A stretch of 64,000 bases of DNA from Anniella stebbinsi (Eukaryota > Chordata > Lepidosauria > Squamata > Anniellidae): NCBI GenBank assembly GCA_029215795.1, contig JARDYH010000003.1, positions 97,558,609-97,622,608 on the forward strand, read 5' to 3'. The notes beneath the pieces were generated by a model. That model searched no databases. It was given only the letters and a program-made list of their open reading frames with translations, and was not told the DNA's origin. Each line of letters starts with the position of its first letter. Position 1 is the stretch's first letter. Both the position numbers and the translations under genes were made by a program. Shown here piece after piece: positions 23,165-35,416 of the stretch.

Positions 23165-25645
23165 CAGTTTTATTTATTTCGGTCATGGACCAGTACAGCA
23201 GAAAACATCAGCAGTAGTAATAATAATATTTAAACCCTGATAAAATACTTACAATAAAATACATACATAAATCAAAACAGAACAATCCCAACCTGAATCT
23301 AAAATATTATTGTTTATCAGTACAACTCTTCAACATTAATTTCCATTGGTATATGGCAGCTGCACAGAAACTGGACACTTTTGGTGTAACCTGAGGATTC
23401 TGATGCGATAAAAGATGTTTTAGGTAGTATTCATCTGATCTACCGGGGGTTTGTTGCAAGAGTAGGGGTTATAAATGTTTGGCGCAAATCCCGGTAAAAG
23501 GAGCAGTACAACAGAACATGGCCTGCTATTTCCACATTACCCATCTCACAGGGGCATACCTGTTCTTGGTAGGGTATATATTTCCAAACCTTCCATCCAA
23601 TAAGGTTGAAGGCAGAACATTGAACCTGGCCAGAGTGAAAGTTTCCTGACTTTAGGAATATTCAAATCCACCAGATATTTTGCACATGCAAAGGTCATCC
23701 CATTATTTCTAAATTCAGGGTACATTGAGGCCAGACTCGAATGATTTTGCAATTCCATATCCCAAATATGCTGTTGAATTGTTATTTTAGCTTTTTCATA
23801 ACCAAAAGCAACTAGGGCATTTGGTGAGAAGTCCAGATTTCTCAATTTCTCATGTAACTTAGATTTCCATTTTGTCTGGCATGTATCAATCAACGTCAAT
23901 GGAGCCAAACCCTCTGAAGAGAAAATCAGCTTCAGCCAGTAATGAATCCTAAGGATCCATGCACTGGCCTCAACAGAGATTTGCCCCACCTCTAAACGAA
24001 CAATTACATTGGGAACACAACATGGGATTCCCAACACAGCATGCAAAAACTTAGTCTGAGTGACTTCAAAGGGGGCAAAACTTTTATACGCACACAACTG
24101 GGATCCATATAACATCTGGGAAATAGCCTTTGCCTTGAAAACCTGAATAGCTGAAGGAATGTATTGGCTTCCTTTCTTATGAGAGCCTTAATTCTTCTCT
24201 GTGCATTCTAAATTGCATTTTTAATTTGTAAACTCCATGAGCCAGAAGAATGAAAGGTTATACCCAAGTATCTAAAAGATGAAACTTGTTCAATGGGGTA
24301 GTTGTTAAACTGCCATTTGTGCTTTAACCTTCTTCTGGAAAAAAACATAACGTTAGATTTAAGATGGTTAATCAACAGTAGTTCATTTTTGCAATTGAGG
24401 TCTAAAGCTCTGAAGAGACGTCTTAAACCTACGCTTGTTAAAGAAAGCAACACAACATCGTCGGCATACAACAGTACTGACGGGCTTGTTTGCCAGATTT
24501 GGGGGATGGAAGCATACTTCCACCAAACTTTTAACTAATGTATTGATGTAGAAATTAAATAGAGTGGGAGCAAGTACACAGCCTTGCTTTACTCCGTTAA
24601 AACTTGGAATTTGATCTGTTAGGTGTCCTGCCTGATCACAACTTATTCGAAGATAAGTGTTCTCGTATAAACAGCATATAAGAATTAAGAGGCATCTATC
24701 AATATTTGTATCCTCAAATTTTCTCCATAATCTCTCTCTTGAAATTAGATCAAAGGCCGATTTGAAATTGATAAAGGCTGCATAGAGAGCTCCTCTAGCT
24801 TGTAATGTGTATTTTTCAACCAGATGTTGGAGAACCAAACCCTGGTCAACAGTGGATCACCTAAATCCTGTCTGCTCATCTTCTACAATATTTTCTTGGT
24901 CCAGCCACATAACTAGCTTTTCGTGAAGATGGCTGGCATATAATTTACTAATAATACTTAGAAGGCTAATAGGTCTGTAATTTGAGGGGTCCGGTCTTTT
25001 CCCTTTTTTGTATATTGGGATGATAATTGTAAGCCCCCAATTCTCTGGGATGTATGCTGAACGGTCAATGCAAGTGAACAGGGCTGCCAAAACTGGCGCC
25101 CACCACTCTATATTGGCTTTAAGCAGTTGTGGAGGGATGTTATCTCCACCTGGTGCTTTACCCTGTTTAAATTTCAGGATAAGGTTATTAATTTCAGAAA
25201 TAGATACAAGGGGCCACTTGGGAACACTATTGATTAAAGCCATTGAAAACTGTTGTGAGATTTGCCCACTTGCATACATCATCTGGAAATGGGATTCCCA
25301 AACTTTGGCAGAGATAAGGTACTCTAGTCCAGCTGTTGTATTTGACCAGCACCTCGAAATAACTTTCCAAAAGATGGCTGAGTCACCCACCTTCGATGCA
25401 TCTATTACCATGTTTCCCTTTGAGCTTGCTTCTTTTTCTCTTTAATCAGAGCTTTGTATCTCCTTTTGTGCTCAAACCACTCCTTGGGAAGTACTGGCAG
25501 ATTCTGTTCCCTATACTGCCTGTATTTTTCAACTAAGGAATAGTTGAATTAAGGCAATACAATCATGGCCAAACCACCTTTTAGACTTGTTGGATAGAGG
25601 AAATTGTCCCTTTTTATGCGTCAAGCAATTTTGAAGGGACGAGAT
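23165..25645 (-). mobile_element. Vingi-like LINE A, 3' part
   Basis: 3' part of an APE-type LINE on the minus strand, from its 3' end at 23165 (GACCGAAATAAATAAAA on the minus strand) to the point where a second copy entered (25645). Outer target duplications CCAACGTAGTTT (23153-23164) and CCAACATAGTTT (28745-28756) show that 23165-28744 is one insertion event plus a later internal one. Clade assignment (Vingi or another I-related group) is by general resemblance only. Confidence 0.75.
23546..25440 (-). pseudogene. reverse transcriptase of Vingi-like LINE A, frameshifted
   Basis: Pieces in three frames together cover the reverse transcriptase: 25411-24857 (FKQGKAPGGDNIPPQLLKAN, then YRPISLLSIISKLYASHL), 24838-24383 (LYAAFINFKSAFDLISRE, GVKQGCVLAPTLFNFYI), 24471-24208 (MYADDVVLLSLTSVGL, the YADD metal-binding site) and 24115-23546 (the C-terminal domain). 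Stops and frame changes between pieces mean no functional product. Compared with copy B it carries the finger region that B lacks. Confidence 0.8.
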
Positions 25646-27424
25646 CAAATCAAATCAAATATTTATTACGGTCATAAAACCAGCATACAAAGTGCACAGC
25701 ATAATACATATACATATAACATTCAGGTGTAATACTAAAATATAATCTTAATTACTCTAAAACTGCATTTAAAAATTAATGTTTCCATTAGTAGATAATA
25801 TTATCCCACGTCGGCAGGCAATTGCGGCTGCACAAAATCTTGCCATCTTAGCAGTTATCTGGGCGTTCTGATCAGCCAGGAGGTACTTTAAATAGAATGC
25901 AACAGATCTCCCTGGTTTTTTCTGTAAGATGGGGACTATGAAAATATGTCGAAAATCACAATAAAATGTACAATATAGTAGGACATGGCCCACAGACTCT
26001 ACCGTACCATCCTTACAGGGGCATAAACGCTCAATATATGGAGTGTTGTTATATTTCCCCTCCAAAAGTGCAGAAGGAAGCACATTAAATTTAGCTAATG
26101 TAAACGCTCTTCTATATTTTGGAATGGTTATGGTAGCTAAATAGTTTGCTGGTAGAAAGGCCTGCCCATTGTTCCTAAATTCAGGGTATGGGCGAGCTAA
26201 CCTTATGTGCTCTTGAAGCTCAATATTCCCAATTCGCTGGCATATCTCTTCCTTTGCCCTTAAAAGTCCCAGAGCTAGAATAGCACTTCGTGAAAAGCCC
26301 AGATTATGTAATTTCCTTTCAACCGCCCTTTTCCATGAAGACTGATATACGTCTATTAAGGTTAGGGGAGCCAAACCCAGTGGGGCAAATGTCATTTTTA
26401 GCCAGTAGTTTAGTTTATAGCTCCACGCACAGGATTCAACCGTCATTTGGCCTGTTTCCAGGCGTAGAAGTATATTAGGCACACAATTTGGGAGTCCAAG
26501 AATAGCTCTTAAAAATTTTGTTTGGATAGCTTCCAAGGCCGTGAAGTTGCTATAAACACAAAATTGCACACCGTACAACAATTGTGCAAGCACTTTAGCA
26601 GAAAACACTTGTAGGGCTGATGGTATATATTGTCCGCCCTTAGCATAAAAGAAAGAAATAAGTGCCTTAGCGCTCCTCTGTGCGTTGGCAGTGGCATTGG
26701 AGATTTGATTCCTCCAGGAGCCTGAGGATTGAAAGATTATTCCCAGATATTTATAGGTTTTAACCTGTTCAGTTTGGTGCCCATCTATTTGCCAACGGTG
26801 TTTAGTCCGCTTTCGTGTAAATATTAGAACTTTAGTTTTAGTGTAGTTAATCATCAACTTTTCATTTTTGCAATAACTGTCCAAAGCTCTTAGCAGGCGC
26901 CTCAAGCCTATACAAGTTAGAGAAAAGAGTACAGCATCATCTGCATAGAACAAACTGGACAGGGATCTATGTGCCAGCTTGGGAGGGTGAGAATTTATGT
27001 CAGTAAGCCTCTTGACCAAGGAATTTATATAGATGTTAAATAGGGTGGGGGCAAGAACGCAGCCCTGTCTAACACCCGTGTATGTTGGAATTGCTCTGGT
27101 CAGATGTCCTGCATGATTGCACCTCACCTTTACCCTGGTATTGTTATAAAGGCTATGAATGAGGATCAACAGTCGCCTATCAATATTGATGTCCTCCAGT
27201 TTTTGCCATAACCTGTCCCTTGATACTAGATCAAAAGCAGACTTAAAATCAATAAAGGCAGCATATAGTGTCCCCCTGGGGGCAGAGGAGTATTTTTCTA
27301 CTAGAGGTTGCAATATGAGACCCTGGTCAGCTGTAGAGCGCCCAGGTCTGAAACCCGCCTGCTCATCTTCCAAAAGATTTTCCTCCTCTATCCAGCTTAA
27401 CAATTTTTCAAGGAGATGACTTGA
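25646..27424 (-). mobile_element. Vingi-like LINE B, 5'-truncated, inserted in copy A
   Basis: A second, younger copy in the same orientation. Its 3' tail is ATTTGATTTGATTTG on the minus strand (25646-25660). The sequence AGAT flanks it on both sides (25642-25645 and 27425-27428). Removing it restores a continuous copy A frame across the junction. It is 1779 bp long and truncated inside the reverse transcriptase, before the palm motifs. Confidence 0.75.
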
Positions 27425-27460
27425 AGATACTGCTGTTTCAGGGGAAACCGCATTTAACAA
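25769..27460 (-). CDS. reverse transcriptase ORF of LINE B (563 codons, chimeric start)
   Basis: An unbroken frame. The first ~11 codons come from the host copy A and the rest from copy B. It shows EDEQAGFRPGRST (31-43), the catalytic aspartate in FIDFKSAFD (70-77), GVRQGCVLAPTLFNIYI (129-145), YADD (172-175), and near the C-terminus a CCHC-like cluster (CPCKDGTVESVGHVLLYC, 480-497) as in I-related LINEs. The APE endonuclease and the first RT motifs are absent, so the product cannot support retrotransposition alone. Having no stop in over 550 codons marks the insertion as much younger than copy A. Confidence 0.75.
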   Translation of the reverse strand: MLNAVSPETAVSSSHLLEKLLSWIEEENLLEDEQAGFRPGRSTADQGLILQPLVEKYSSAPRGTLYAAFIDFKSAFDLVSRDRLWQKLEDINIDRRLLILIHSLYNNTRVKVRCNHAGHLTRAIPTYTGVRQGCVLAPTLFNIYINSLVKRLTDINSHPPKLAHRSLSSLFYADDAVLFSLTCIGLRRLLRALDSYCKNEKLMINYTKTKVLIFTRKRTKHRWQIDGHQTEQVKTYKYLGIIFQSSGSWRNQISNATANAQRSAKALISFFYAKGGQYIPSALQVFSAKVLAQLLYGVQFCVYSNFTALEAIQTKFLRAILGLPNCVPNILLRLETGQMTVESCAWSYKLNYWLKMTFAPLGLAPLTLIDVYQSSWKRAVERKLHNLGFSRSAILALGLLRAKEEICQRIGNIELQEHIRLARPYPEFRNNGQAFLPANYLATITIPKYRRAFTLAKFNVLPSALLEGKYNNTPYIERLCPCKDGTVESVGHVLLYCTFYCDFRHIFIVPILQKKPGRSVAFYLKYLLADQNAQITAKMARFCAAAIACRRGIILSTNGNINF

Positions 27461-28744
27461 AGCATCTATAAAATGGAGAATACAATCAAGAGTATAACAT
27501 CTCAGATGTTGCTTTGTCTAATTTAGCAGACTACCTAATCTGTAAGGATCTCATTTCTACCTCTGCAATCATTGGGAAATCGTGATCAGCGGGCACATTA
27601 AGGTTTCCCAGATTTAGGGATAACATTAAGGGTAGATGGTCACTCTCAACTCAGTTACCCACCTTGCATCCAGTCACCCTACTTAACAAATTGTAAGAGA
27701 CTATAATGTAATCAATCGTTGATGCATCCAAACCAGACAGGAAGATAAATTCCCCATTCATATCACCCTCTACACTGCCATTCAAGATTACTAGGTCAAG
27801 TCTATCATTTTCATAAGGCAGGTGGGTGTTCATAGAAATGGGCATACAAGGTAGCATCATTTAGACCAGTTCAGGCATTAAGATCACCAGCAATGAGGTA
27901 CAAGTCTGTCAGCTTATTGATATACTCCTCCAGCTTTAGCCAGTTTTCTTTAACCAAGTGCTTTTTCCTATGTGGTGGCATATATACATTAATTATTAGT
28001 AAATTAAACAAATTACACTTTAAAATCAAGGCAGTGGCCAAATGAGTCCGGGCCTCCCATCTAGCCAGGGAGGCCCTAATACTTGTAGCTACTAAAATAC
28101 CCAAACTTCCTTTGGGCCACCCACCTTTGGTACTAGGAGTTGCTTCCAAAGAATATGAGGCAAAACCATTTATAGATAAGTCCTCTCTGGCCCAAAAAGT
28201 AAAATCTCATGCTTTTTGATTAATTCTACAAATGGGGGATCTACCACTTTACTTAGCTAACCTGCGATATTCCAGGAAAGACGCATAATGCGACGCATTA
28301 TGATGACCCATTTTTTGTCAATCCGGTACAGACCCCCCTTGTGGGAAGCTCTGGGCTCTTATAGTCTCTCTGGGGCAGGTGGTTGGAGTTACTCCCCCTA
28401 TACCTGACTGGTGTTCCTTTGTAATTTCCTCAACCCCTGAATACGGCCTTGAGTTCTCCTCCAGGTCTTCAGTCAGTTCCATCTGTGGCATGATCCTACT
28501 GACATTCGTTTTCACTGGTCCCATCACCTTTATCAGGGAGTAAACAGGTTCAACAGGCCTTTCTGGGGATCCCTATTCCCCTCCTTCCAAGTATCACATA
28601 TCAACCCAGGTTAGAGATTTTGATCTGATGGCATTTGCAGTAATCTCTTTGGGCACTGAGTCATGCTGCACAAATTTATTATCCTGGGGAGTAGTCTCCA
28701 TTACACCCAGTCCTCTCTGTATACCTAACTCCCCTCCATTGGGG
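27425..28744 (-). mobile_element. Vingi-like LINE A, 5' part
   Basis: The 5' remainder of copy A, upstream of the B insertion. It holds the end of the APE endonuclease region and what looks like the ORF1 area (about 28150-28744), where a 70-codon frame without recognised motifs is left. It ends at the outer target duplication (28745-28756). Confidence 0.65.
27590..28149 (-). pseudogene. APE-type endonuclease of LINE A, frameshifted
   Basis: 28149-27871 reads GGWPKGSLGILVATS, LLIINVYMPPHRKKH and ends LYLIAGDLNA, the substrate-binding and GDFNA-type motifs of apurinic-like endonucleases. 27860-27651 continues in another frame with LDASTIDYIIVS, and then VESDHLPLMLSL in a third, the SDH catalytic motif. 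These motifs show that the element is of the APE class and not of the R2/R4 restriction-like class. Confidence 0.75.
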
Positions 28745-28756
28745 CCAACATAGTTT

Positions 28757-29647
28757 GACTTCAAGAGGAAACCTTTCTAAATGAGGAAACAGGTAAAAAG
28801 GAAGCTGAAAGGAGGAGACAAGAGTATTAAATCCCTCCAAAATGCTCAGAGGTTACTCAAAACCACAGTAATAGAAGCTCAGCTAGAATGTACACAACAG
28901 CTTAGGAAAGGTAGCATCAAGTCCAAGAAGTTACCAGCATGGTTATTGAGTATTATGTCAAGGAAGCTACTAGAGAAAAGGTGGCTTCCTTTAGAAAATG
29001 GAAATATTGCCCATATGAGGAGAACAAAAAGGAACACAACATTGCACAAAGGAAATGCAAGCAGACAATAGGAGGTGTGGGGGGTGGGGAAAGCATTTTG
29101 AGAAGCATATTGCTAACAATATCAAGGCCAATAATAAATAATTATTTAAATTATTAAGCATAAGCTTATGTACCTGCATTTCTTATGTAAATATATCAGA
29201 AACCATACAGGGAGACAGTTGGACTGTGGGATGATAGAGTTAAAGGAGTACTAAAGGAGAATAAGGAGATTTCAAAGAAGCGGAATTATTTATTTTTCAG
29301 CTGTCCTCAATGCAGAAGATGTAGGGCAGATACTGGGGCTTGAGTTATGTTTTTAGGAAGGGAATCAGAGGAACTGAGGCAGATAAAGATGACAAAAGAT
29401 TAAGTTCTTTAATTTATCAAGAAATTGAAAGCTAATAAATCACCAATCCCAGATGGTATCCATCCTAGAGTTCCTAAAGAACTGAAGTATGAAATTGCTG
29501 ATCTTCTAACAAAAATATGTAATAAGTTCTTAAGATCAGCCTCTACAAGAGTAATGGAGAATGGCCAATGTAACACCCATTTTTTAAAAGGGAGCCAGTG
29601 GGGATGCTGGAAATTACAGGCTAGTTAGCTTAACAATTGTTCCTGAT
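28757..29647 (+). mobile_element. CR1 LINE, segment 2 of 4 (linker and RT start)
   Basis: Resumes at GACTTCAAGAGGAAACC after the LINE A insertion. It includes the linker (MRKQVKRKLKGGDKSIKSL from 28781) and, at about 29413-29640, the start of the reverse transcriptase (KANKSPIPDGIHPRVPKEL). It is interrupted at about 29648-29653 (AAATTT) by an L2. Confidence 0.8.
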
Positions 29648-29653
29648 AAATTT

Positions 29654-29777
29654 TATTTATTTATTTATTTATTTATTACACTTGTATACCGCCCCATAAC
29701 CGAAGCTCTCTGGGTGGTTTACATAGGATTAAAACAATTAAAAACAATATACAAAAACTAATACAGCAAAAACATAC
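29654..29777 (-). mobile_element. L2 LINE 3' end, part 1
   Basis: Minus-strand L2 end with TTTATTTATTTATT tail and the conserved ACCGCCCCATAACCGAAG stem (on +). AAATTT flanks the L2 on both sides (29648-29653 and 39323-39328). The retrovirus entered it after 29777, and it resumes at 39248. Confidence 0.75.
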
Positions 29778-30538
29778 TGTGGCAGGAATTTAAGTCCCCC
29801 AGGGAGGCCTATGACTCCCTCTTATGAGAAAGGGGTCATTTATTGTCACAGATCCCTTATGAGAAAGATCTTTACTCTAATTCTTTATAATGCTTTGATA
29901 CAGTAACTGGCCTAAATGTAGACTAGGGATGAATAACCTTAAGATGGGGAAGGGACCTCCCATAGATCAGTGACTTCCCACCCAATAACTTCAAAGGAGT
30001 TATATTCATGCAAGCAATTAAACTCAGTCACAGTGGAGTCCAAAGATACTCACATATTAGATTCTTAAAGATAGGTTTATTGAAGAAGACACATCAGCTG
30101 AGGGAGCCAGAGATAGACCTCTGACTGAATTAAGTATATAGGGTATCACTCTTATATAGGAAACTGGAAACATCAGAATTAGCATATCTAGCTTTTTGTA
30201 CAGAATCACCTTTGTACCAGGGGAAAGTTTACAATAATACAGGGTAGCACATAGGAACGATGTAATTTGTCTCTAAGTCAAAACAGAGAAAGGCGCCACA
30301 TATGAATGATGGAGGTCAAGATAAACTAAAACAATACAGAATGCATATAGTTGCTAGTGGACCAAAGTTCATTATGATGAGGCTCAACACATCTAGCTAT
30401 TACATTGCTGGTTCTATCTTACAGGAGAACAGATACATGGTTTTATTAGAAGCATGAAATCAATATTAGTTTCTCAATCATTTAAATGTTGTTATCACTA
30501 GCTATTGTTATGATCATACCTGAAATATTCCCGCAACA
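29778..30538 (-). repeat. 3' LTR
   Basis: 761 bp, identical to the copy at 38487-39247 by eye. It starts TGTTGCGGGAAT and ends TCCTGCCACA in element sense. The TATA-like CCTATATAAG is at 30151-30160. Confidence 0.9.
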
Positions 30539-30550
30539 GTCCCGCCTTTT
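30539..30550 (-). other. retroviral polypurine tract
   Basis: AAAAGGCGGGAC on the minus strand directly abuts the 3' LTR, the expected place for plus-strand priming. Confidence 0.7.
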
Positions 30551-30775
30551 GAGCATTAACAATAGCTCACACTGGTTTAACAACTGCTGTGGGTTTCAAT
30601 GAAACAATTTTATGTATTCTCTCTCTGTACGTTGTCTCTGAACTATTTGGGTTCTCTCGTGCAGCAGTGTTTTATTAAGGTTGCAATGCAATATAGACTT
30701 ATTGTAATTAGTATTGCTGTTTAACAATCTCTGGGACCATCCTGTTATATCAGGGAGCCAGCTCCACATTGAATT

Positions 30776-31060
30776 CTACATTGAGCTCCATTCGCTTTCT
30801 GAGCTTTGTACTTCTGTATGGTGAACTTTAATAGCACTCTTTTTTTTCCCCACTACTTCTTTCTGCACCTCACTTGTATGATCTATATAGAAGCAACATT
30901 TTTCTTGGACCACGGCACAGGTCCCGCTTGCTTGAGCTAATATCAAATCAAGGGCTAGACAGTATTGTACTACTATATCTCCAAGAGAAGAGTTTTCAGC
31001 TTGAAGATTAGTAATACTCATGGCAACATTTGTTATTGCTGTTTTCAATTCTGCTGACAC
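30776..31060 (-). pseudogene. retroviral env transmembrane-subunit remnant
   Basis: A 94-codon frame with CAVVQEKCC (the CX6CC motif that links surface and transmembrane subunits in gamma-like env) after a leucine-rich stretch (CLALDLILAQASGT) that aligns in position with the heptad and immunosuppressive-like region. The fusion peptide, membrane anchor and surface subunit are not recognisable, and a stop follows soon after, so this is debris. It lies just upstream of the polypurine tract, as env should. Confidence 0.7.
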
Positions 31061-33963
31061 ATTTTCTTAAATTTGTTACTTGGGAATGATACAAGTCTTT
31101 ATGATATTGAAGGTCTGGAAATAGGTAGGCTATAGAGCATCTCTTTGTCTAACTTTTGGGTAACTTTTATATATGGCATTTTTACATTGAATAAATACTC
31201 TTTTTTTTGTTTGTTTGATGTTAAGCGCAAGGTATGGGTTTTTCATAAACAAAGCTGTTTCTAAATTCAGATCTAAATAGAAGTTCAGAGTCATTCAACT
31301 GGACTATTTTTGACTAAAGGCGACTGTGATGTATAATTTAGCAATTAGCTCAAATTCAGGCTTTTTTACAATTACACAGGATACTGTTGTGTATGTCAAC
31401 AAGGGGAAAACTTCTAATATGATGTTTCAGTAATTTACCTGCATAATCAGAAAGTTTGCAAGGGAAAATGTCTATGTCATGGGTTTTGTTAACTGTTTCT
31501 CCATTTTCAATTGCAAAATATAAAGTCTGATTATACAGAAACTTGTTCTGATGTCTCTATTCAGGCATTGTAAAATTCAAAGCATCTATGGTAATTTGAG
31601 ACAAGAAATAGTTTGGTCTCTCAAGTGAACTTGGCTCTTGGCGTGCTACATTTTGTAGTGTTTTCTTTTTTGGGGAGGCTTGGAACTGATTACTAAAATG
31701 GCTGTTAATTGATCAATTTTCTGTGCGTTGCATTTTGCTTTGTCTGTATATTATCAATTGGGATATTTACTAACATGTTGCTTTCTCTTACATAAGTTCA
31801 TAGCTGGCAAAGATATTTGATGAATAGGAATAGATTTAGGCTAGGGGTAAGATGCATTTATGGGTGTGGTGTTTACCTGGTTTGTCTTTGTTTCTAGCTC
31901 TAACGGGCTTAATAGCTGTGTTTCAAAGTTGTTTACTTTACTTTTATTTTCTATTATAAATTTCAGGACTTTTACTTTCTAGAATTTCAAAATAAATGTA
32001 ATGGATCTGGGAACAAATTTAAATAGGTGAAGGCTCTGTCTAGCCAGTTAAGGACATGGGCAGGGGTACTATGGGTAAGATGTCTTTCCATGAAGCTAAT
32101 TCTTGTAGCAACTGCTTGTATGGCTCTGTAATGGGAGTGTTCAGGAAGGTATACAGGCTGTGACACTGTCTGGACTATCACAAGTACTTTCTCACACATA
32201 CATTTTATTAATCATGCTGATCACACACTAATAACTTTGCACTAAGATAGGTTGATAAGTACTGTAACGTTCTGTGTGAATTTAACTTTAGACATTCCAT
32301 GTCTTTCTAGTGAATATCTCAATAATACATCTCAATAATGATACAATAATATATCCCAATGAATCCCAATAAAAAAAAATATTTGGAGCAAGGTAATTCT
32401 GCAGGTAATATTTTTTCTTCTGAAATAAGTTTGATGGCAACACTACTGTTCTTATTACTGCTGTTCACATGTACAAGGTCGAAGAGTGGGTACTGAGTGT
32501 GACTCAGTCAGCGTGAATATTCTTCTGCTCCTAAAGGGCTCACTTTAGGAGTCTTTTATTAGAGTATTATTATGACTCTTTGATCTCAAATTGTAAGGAG
32601 ACCTTTGCCATACAAATTTGGCCGCTTCTCCTCATAACGATCTTTTGAAATTTTCTCGAAGTTTATTTCAGGCTCCCATGCTTTAACGTCCTCACTCTCT
32701 GGTGCTGGATCGTGCTGGGGCAAGAAGTCATCAGCCAGGTCTGGCTCTTCATGTGCTCTAGAAGCTGTAAAAGAGTTGTCTGTTTTGTAGGCTGGAACGC
32801 TGAACTTTTTGTGGATATATCGGTGTGTCTTTTTGCTAGACTCTGCAGAAGAAAAGCTTGGATGGTCTTTGTTAACAGATTGCAATAGTCTTTAGTATAG
32901 TTATAAAGTCACTTGCTTCTGGGGGGATGAAGGGATTCAGGTGAACTAAGTCTTTTTGCTGGTGCTTATGTTGAACAATTTGCTTGATTTGTGCTCCAAT
33001 TTCGGGTAAATTTGCTTTAAAATAGGTCTAACGATATTTCACATATTTCAGGTCTAGCGTTTAAATAAAAGTTGATTTCAAGAAGGGTTTTCTTAGAGCA
33101 ACACTGTACTTCACAAACTAGGGAACTTCTGCTATCCTCCCCCTTTTTGTTGTTGTTGTTGTTGTTGGGGTCCAAGAGTACAGGAAAAATATATTTAATA
33201 TGGATCTGGCTAACATTTTGTTCTAGCTACAATTTTATTGCGCTTTAAACAATGCTTAAGTGCTTCTATTTATTTTTGTGACATATCTCTGTAAGTTATG
33301 TTGGGAATGATAATAATTATAATTATAAACAATGAGGAAGTGCAAGCTAACTTTCTGGGCAGTTTGACAAATTGCGAATGCATGTTTTATTTGGAGAAAG
33401 GCAGCGAGATAAAGGGGATGTTCTCAAGGACTACAGATGCCAACTATTACTTGTTCTTTATATCTAATGCCAAACAAATTTCTATAGAGAATGGTAAGAG
33501 TTTTAAGTCTTGATTCTACAAAAGAAGGTACTAACTTTAAAGAAAAGGTAGAATAACAAGATATAATTAACTGCTCTGCTCGAATGCATGATTGGGAACA
33601 ACTGAACACATCAATTTACACATACAGAATAAGGGTAGATAAATGCAAGCAAATATTGAATTATTTTTCACATACATAACTATTGTTATTTATCATCTTA
33701 CACATCTTATTTAGAATTGTATCTGAATTTTAATTTTGTAGTTTACATTTTTTTTTTTTGGATCTTAATTTATAAAATATTTAAATTTGTCTAACTATTT
33801 TTTTTTTGGACTATGCACAATACTTGGTGACATGAAGTAATTTTAAGGTTATAGGTATATTTGCAAAGAACATATTCTATTAAACCTCTTTAGATAGACA
33901 GACACAAATTTGGCCACAGGTCAAGAGTATGGAAACACAGACTGGTGTAGGTAGTAAGTTTGG
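31061..33963 (-). other. decayed retroviral interior (pol end to env)
   Basis: Between the env remnant and the RNase H remnant no long frame is left. Frames at 31987-32199 and 32586-32885 (the latter 99 codons, acidic and Pro/Asp-rich) have no motif I recognise; they may derive from env or an accessory region. No integrase motifs were seen. A (TTG)n tract lies at 33147-33167. Confidence 0.5.
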
Positions 33964-34257
33964 TTATTCTTCTAAAGCAGCTAACTGAGCATATTTATTT
34001 GCTTGTGCAATTCCTCTGGACACAGAGGTGTTTTCAGAGGTGTGAACTCTGCAATGTTTTTTTGGAAGTTGTAGAGTTTTCAATAAGGCATCTATAAGTG
34101 GGCTATTTGCAATTGGTCTGTCTGCAGCGGTCATAAACCTTCGGTGTTTCCAAATTTGACCTGTAGCATAATTTGAATCGGAGACAATGTTTACACAACG
34201 TGATTTAGCTAACCGGCATGCACTAGTTAGGGTGAATAATTTAGTCAACTTGAGCAC
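33964..34257 (-). pseudogene. retroviral RNase H remnant of pol
   Basis: Reads VNIVSDSNYATGQIWKHR (the DS.Y catalytic segment), then PIANSPLIDALLKTLQLPKK and SRGIAQANKYAQLAALEE, in the order expected of a gamma-like RNase H C-terminal half. The last catalytic aspartate position, usually in a GN..AD word, reads AN here. It lies only about 1.2 kb from the gag stop, too little for protease and a full reverse transcriptase, so a large deletion removed them. Confidence 0.75.
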
Positions 34258-34996
34258 TGTGTATATTTGGAAGGGAAAAAGCTTCTAAGACCTCATAACA
34301 CTTATCAGAAGAATATTGTGCAGGGTGCTGCAGAACAACAGCATATCTTGCACACAGCATTCTATAGTGGTCACATTTCTAGAACTCATCTGTAAACGTA
34401 CAAAATCTGGATTTACGAAAGGGAAATTTGCAAGGCCAGGTCTAGATATCTTAATCTCTTGGATAGTTGATTTTTATTAATATTACGCTTTACACTTGGT
34501 ACCTAGATCAGCTGTATGGTCTGTATGCTAAGTCGTGACTGATGTTTCAGGTAAACTGGGATTGTCGTCTCATAATCTTTCAATAGGTAGAAGTGTATTA
34601 CAATGACTCAACATGATGGAGGGATCACTGATTAGATAGAAATTAGATAGAAAGACAGCTGTAATATGTTATAGAGCGTTGCTTAGGCTCTAAAGTTTGA
34701 GTTAGAACACTATAGGCTGCTCTTTCAATCTCATGGACATAAGGAGTGAATGGCTTAGCATCATTGGGCAAACACAAGTTCTTTTGGCTCTGGTAAATGG
34801 CTCTGTTGCTATTAGAGAAATCAGAAAGCCACAGCTTTCTAATAGAGCAGAATGAGCACATCTGCTGTTTATAACAAAGACTGACTCTCATCAGATGGGG
34901 ACTGCAGGGTGCAAGATACCCCAATAGGTCAAAAGAAAATCATATGGAAGGATACTTCGGCATGTCTCTGTCTCTCCATCTCAGCCCCTGTCCCCG

Positions 34997-35035
<39 letters not shown>

Positions 35036-35416
35036 CGGCTTCGATTAGGCCGACTGTTGCACATCCTCTTTCCTTCTCACATACATATTCCTGTCTATCG
35101 CTCTGTCTCTGGCTCTGATCGCACGCATGGGAGGGCAATCAGAGACGCTTTCTATCTGCTTAAACTTATCTTCTTTTTCTCTTTCTTTTATATTATTTTA
35201 CACTTTCTTTTTGCTTTCAAACACATTCTCGTTTCTCTCTTCAGCTCCTTACTTTTGACAAACCTCAATTATCACAACTGTATTTGTGGTCTATCTTTAT
35301 AAATTAACTGGGGTGGTTGATGACAAAAGCACAGGTTTTAGTGTACTTCAACTTGAATAATGTATTCTGCTTTATTGTGATCAACCACTGCAGCTAATCA
35401 TTGGGGTCAGCTTGAG
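34258..35416 (-). other. collapsed protease/RT region of the retrovirus
   Basis: No protease or reverse-transcriptase motif was found in the 1.16 kb between gag and the RNase H remnant. It contains a (TC)n microsatellite at 35000-35032. The shortness of the interval implies deletion. Confidence 0.55.

Noticed and set aside
25769..28149. R2/R4-type LINE with restriction-like endonuclease
   Set aside because: The C-terminal CCHC suggested it, but APE-type motifs (GDLNA, STIDYIIVS, SDH) lie upstream in the same element.
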